DNA of 8,858 bases from an uncultured Bacilli bacterium (GTDB lineage Bacteria > Bacillota_I > Bacilli_A > RF39 > UBA660), in contig CANPWK010000047.1 in NCBI GenBank assembly GCA_947584105.1, positions 1 to 8,858 on the forward strand. The letters are read 5' to 3'. Under the pieces are notes generated by a model. That model was given only the letters and a program-made list of their open reading frames with translations. It was not told the origin of the DNA and did not search any database. The translations under genes were made by a program, and so were the position numbers. Positions 6,593-8,858 of the stretch are shown one piece after another (position 1 is the first letter of the stretch; each line of letters begins with the position of its first letter).

Positions 6593-6859
6593 TTAAGAAA
6601 CAAAATATTCAACATGATTCTCCGGGAAGAGTTCTTTTAATTCACCATATAATTGACCTGCAAGTGTTTTATTATGAGCTAAAACTAAAGTAGGTTTATT
6701 TACTTCTTTAATTACATTCGCAATCGTAAATGTTTTTCCAGTCCCTGTTGCTCCTAGTAATACTTGTTTTTTATTTCCTTCTTTAATACCTTTTACTAAT
6801 TTTTCAATAGCTTGTGGTTGATCACCACTAGGTTTATAATTTGAATGAATTTGAAACAT
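6593..6859 (-). pseudogene. uvrB: 5' fragment of uvrB (first 88 codons)
   Basis: Encodes an 88-residue UvrB N-terminus that begins MFQIHSNYKPSGDQPQ, retains Walker A GATGTGKT (36-43) and stops at EYFVS exactly where homology ends; the beta-hairpin, Walker B, helicase domain and UVR motif are missing, so it cannot act as UvrB. Codons 12-88 are identical in DNA to the intact gene, while codons 1-11 are diverged yet still clearly UvrB (6 of 11 residues the same). The start at 6859 has GGTGA four bases upstream, and a near-consensus promoter precedes it. This looks like the original 5' end of the locus, cut off from the rest of uvrB by the inserted segment. It could still be transcribed and translated into a small protein. 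Confidence 0.9.
6594..6826 (-). repeat. 233-bp exact direct repeat, copy 2 (inside uvrB fragment)
   Basis: Identical and same-oriented partner of 3676-3908. Its left end coincides with the stop codon of the uvrB fragment: TCT-TA is shared, then this copy reads A where the intact gene reads T, giving TAA. Confidence 0.97.
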
Positions 6860-6887
6860 TTTGTCACCATATTTCTTAATTATTGTT

Positions 6888-6916
6888 AGTATAACATATA
6901 ATTTTTTTTCTTTCAA
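6888..6916 (-). promoter_or_regulatory. Promoter of the uvrB fragment (probable original uvrB promoter)
   Basis: Minus strand: TTGAAA (6911-6916), exactly 17 bases, TATACT (6888-6893), with TGT directly before the -10 (extended -10). The -10 is 28 bases before the ATG at 6859. This is the best-formed promoter in the window after the one for the surface-protein gene, and it now drives only the broken uvrB copy. Confidence 0.75.
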
Positions 6917-6926
6917 TAAAAGAAAA

Positions 6927-6942
6927 AAACATATGTATGTTT
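6927..6942 (-). terminator. Weak terminator after the glycosyltransferase gene
   Basis: Six-base stem AAACAT / ATGTTT with an ACAT loop, followed on the minus strand by TTTTCTTTT. It lies 55 bases after the stop at 6997 and just ahead of the next promoter. The stem is short and AT-rich, so termination may be partial. Confidence 0.4.
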
Positions 6943-6996
6943 AATTTTTCTAATAATTTTATTTTGAAAATATTTTTTTCTATTTCATTTAAAGTA

Positions 6997-8091
6997 TTAA
7001 TGCTTTTCTTGGTTATATATTTCTTCAATTAATTTTTTATTTTGCAAAAGTCTTTCATTTGAGGGTTCCATTTTTATAGCTATCTTAATATTTTCTAATG
7101 CTAAATCAATATTTTTTGTATAAAAATATGCAACTGATAATAAATCATAGATGGTATAATTCCAACTGAAAGGCTCATTTATATAAGTTTTTTCATGTTT
7201 AGATATTTTCAGTGCTTCTTTACAATAATAAATTACTTTATCATAGTTAGAAAAACGATATTCCAGTAAAGCTCTTTCTACATATGGGTCTCTTAAATAC
7301 GGGGTTTCTTTCATTGCTTTATCTAACCACATTCTAGCTTCATCAAATCTTCCTAATTGAATATATGATCGAGCTATAAAGCGCATTGAAGCTGATCTTT
7401 CATCTTTCCAAAGTGCACTTTTCAATGATAAATGTTTTATAAGTGTGTCTATAGCCTCATTCCACTTTCCGTGAAACATATACTCCCGTCCAAGATAATG
7501 CATATTTCTATCATCTTCTGGGTCTTCTTTTACTGATAATTCAAGTAAAGGTAAATAACTTGATCTAGATTTTTTTGAATCAGGATAGTGATTTAATGTT
7601 ATTTTATAAGTAGTTACTATTACTTCTTTTATATCGATTGGTTTTAATACCTCATGAACAGGATGAACCCATTCATAACCTTTTCTTTTATGAATTTTAT
7701 CTATATAAAAATTAACTAATGGCTTATCTTGCTTATCAAAACTCCAATTATAATTATACTTCAATCTGGTAACATTATTACTCCAGATTTCTTCTAGATT
7801 TTTTCTCCAGCCTTTTTCAAAAACTTCATCTAAATCTGTACATACACAAATATCGCAATCATTTGGTACTAAATCTAAAGATTTATTCCGTGCAATATCA
7901 AATCGCCATGGATTAATACTTTCAGACTTAACTATAACCCCATGTTTTTTTAATTTTTCTATTGTTTTATCTTTTGAACCTGTATCCAAAACATATATAT
8001 TATCTGCTTCATTCATTGATTCAACCCAACGATCTACAAACATTTCTTCATTTTTACTTATCGCATATACACATACTTTATATTTATTCAC
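6997..8091 (-). CDS. Family 2-type glycosyltransferase with C-terminal TPR-like repeats
   Basis: A 364-residue soluble enzyme. The N-terminal GT-A domain (about 4-150) shows VYAISKNEE (8-16), VLDTGSKD (34-41), the nucleotide-sugar/metal-binding DxD-like motif CTDLDEVF (84-91) and a later HPVHE (143-147). From about 180 to 355 there are helical repeats of TPR type, such as 'YIQLGRFDEARMWLDKAM' and 'NIDLALENIKIAIKMEP', probably for binding a protein acceptor or partner. No signal peptide or membrane span. The start is GTG at 8091 with AGGAGG nine bases upstream. It follows a collagen-like gene in the same direction. Collagen-like BclA proteins of Bacillus and Clostridioides are glycosylated by nearby glycosyltransferases, so O-glycosylation of that protein is a reasonable inference. 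The sugar and acceptor cannot be read from sequence. Confidence 0.88.
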   Translation of the reverse strand: MNKYKVCVYAISKNEEMFVDRWVESMNEADNIYVLDTGSKDKTIEKLKKHGVIVKSESINPWRFDIARNKSLDLVPNDCDICVCTDLDEVFEKGWRKNLEEIWSNNVTRLKYNYNWSFDKQDKPLVNFYIDKIHKRKGYEWVHPVHEVLKPIDIKEVIVTTYKITLNHYPDSKKSRSSYLPLLELSVKEDPEDDRNMHYLGREYMFHGKWNEAIDTLIKHLSLKSALWKDERSASMRFIARSYIQLGRFDEARMWLDKAMKETPYLRDPYVERALLEYRFSNYDKVIYYCKEALKISKHEKTYINEPFSWNYTIYDLLSVAYFYTKNIDLALENIKIAIKMEPSNERLLQNKKLIEEIYNQEKH

Positions 8092-8152
8092 TATAATAAA
8101 CCTCCTATAATATGTTATGAATTACATTACTAAATAATAATAGCTATATAAA

Positions 8153-8182
8153 ATTATAAAAAAAGGTAGAAATAATTGTAAA
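8153..8182 (-). promoter_or_regulatory. Possible promoter of the glycosyltransferase gene
   Basis: Minus strand: TTTACA (8177-8182), 18 bases, consensus TATAAT (8153-8158). The -35 falls inside the terminator stem of the upstream gene and the -10 overlaps its U tract. This would let the glycosyltransferase be expressed separately from the collagen-like gene. Chance is possible in AT-rich DNA. Confidence 0.4.
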
Positions 8183-8224
8183 CAATTTATATTTTTTTTA
8201 TAAATTGTTATTAATTTTTCTATC
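8158..8224 (-). terminator. Terminator of the collagen-like gene
   Basis: Long imperfect inverted repeat with arms 8165-8191 and 8199-8224. The inner 11 pairs (AACAATTTATA with its complement) are perfect around a 7-base A-rich loop. Seven T follow on the minus strand (8158-8164). The hairpin begins five bases after the stop at 8230. The stem is nearly all A-T, but its length compensates. Confidence 0.75.
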
Positions 8225-8229
8225 TTCTC

Positions 8230-8858
8230 TTATCCTACATACTGAATAACCATTGTTATAACTGGATTTACATAATATGAATCTGATAATGTATTTTCAA
8301 GATATGGAGTATTTAAAACAATTGATTTAGTGGACATATTGACTAATTCTAATTCTTCTAAATCCGGATTTTTGATAATAATTAGTCCTTGACCAATCAC
8401 TCTAACAGCTGGACCTGGAGTATACCAAGTACATCCGCCTACATATACAATTTCTTCATTCACCTTTTTAAAACCTACTGCCACTACATCAGTATTTTCA
8501 TAATCCCTTTCATTTTTATCAACATATGCATTGACAACAAAATCAATTCTATATGTTCCTTCTTTTTTCAATTTAATAGTATTGTTAATGGTATCTAGTA
8601 TACAAATACCTGTATTATCTGCATCTTTTCTTGTTAAAGGCAATCTTTCATTTGAAGCAACGACATAGTTACTATTATTATTAAAAGTTACAATATAGGC
8701 TGTACTAATTTCTTGAGGACCTGCTGGACCTTGAGGTCCTGGATTTCCAATTGGACCCATTGGTCCTGGTTCACCTTTAATGCCCGGATTCCCTTGATCT
8801 CCTTTAGGTCCTTGAGGACCTGGTTCCCCAGGTATTCCTGGATCTCCTTTAGGACCTC
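8230..8858 (-). CDS. Collagen-like protein with C-terminal globular domain (5' end outside window)
   Basis: The last 208 codons of a longer gene; the frame is open to the window edge, so the Met codon at 8760 is internal (Gly-Pro-Met) and not the start. The first 48 visible residues are 16 uninterrupted Gly-X-Y triplets (GPK, GDP, GIP, GEP, GPQ and so on), rich in Pro at X and Y and with GDP/GEP/GPK types known to favour the triple helix. The remaining 160 residues begin EISTAYIVTF and are beta-rich, with NNTIKLKKEGTYRIDF and a final VITMVIQYVG. By pattern this resembles the trimeric C1q/TNF-like C-terminal domains of bacterial collagens such as BclA. Trimer formation and surface display (or exosporium, if this organism sporulates) are inferred. 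Several Thr/Ser/Asn residues in the head could be glycosylated by the downstream enzyme. Confidence 0.88.
   Translation of the reverse strand, partial: GPKGDPGIPGEPGPQGPKGDQGNPGIKGEPGPMGPIGNPGPQGPAGPQEISTAYIVTFNNNSNYVVASNERLPLTRKDADNTGICILDTINNTIKLKKEGTYRIDFVVNAYVDKNERDYENTDVVAVGFKKVNEEIVYVGGCTWYTPGPAVRVIGQGLIIIKNPDLEELELVNMSTKSIVLNTPYLENTLSDSYYVNPVITMVIQYVG

Noticed and set aside
8389..8598. 69-codon open frame on the plus strand
   Set aside because: Antisense to the globular domain of the collagen-like gene, low-complexity composition, no start signals.

Overview
This is a strongly AT-rich stretch using the standard genetic code (TGA is a stop, Trp is TGG). It has AGGAGG-type ribosome sites and Bacillota-style housekeeping genes, which point to a low-GC Bacillota, plausibly a host-associated Bacilli or RF39-like lineage. 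The surface proteins (collagen-like, carbohydrate-binding/FIVAR with an LPXTG-like tail) fit a gut or host niche, but that assignment is inference. Almost everything is coded on the minus strand.

Reading in the direction of transcription, right to left: a collagen-like protein (8230-8858, 5' end outside the window) ends in a strong AT-rich terminator. It is followed by a glycosyltransferase with a TPR-like tail (6997-8091). This pair resembles known modules in which a collagen-like surface glycoprotein is made beside its glycosyltransferase. Next comes a good promoter (6888-6916) driving only an 88-residue 5' fragment of uvrB (6593-6859). The intact uvrB (1992-3941) lies 2.9 kb further on and is followed by a small PF04020-type membrane protein, lgt and ung. 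Those last three genes overlap or abut and probably form one transcription unit.

The striking feature is the segment between the two uvrB 5' ends. Positions 3676-3908 and 6594-6826 are an exact 233-bp direct repeat (offset 2918). It starts at codon 12 of uvrB in both copies and stops at codon 88/89, while codons 1-11 differ at 11 of 33 bases. A recombination between the repeats would remove 2918 bp and leave a full-length uvrB with the other N-terminus, driven by the good promoter at 6888-6916. The simplest reading is that uvrB was split by homologous integration of foreign or sibling-strain DNA that brought its own uvrB 5' end. The inserted stretch carries a secreted, apparently wall-anchored protein (4311-5654), a decayed XRE-type regulator on the plus strand (5926-6173), terminators, a possible operator and degraded non-coding DNA. 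A metagenomic misassembly through the repeat is the main alternative.

I see no tRNA, rRNA, CRISPR array, transposase or recombinase gene in the window.
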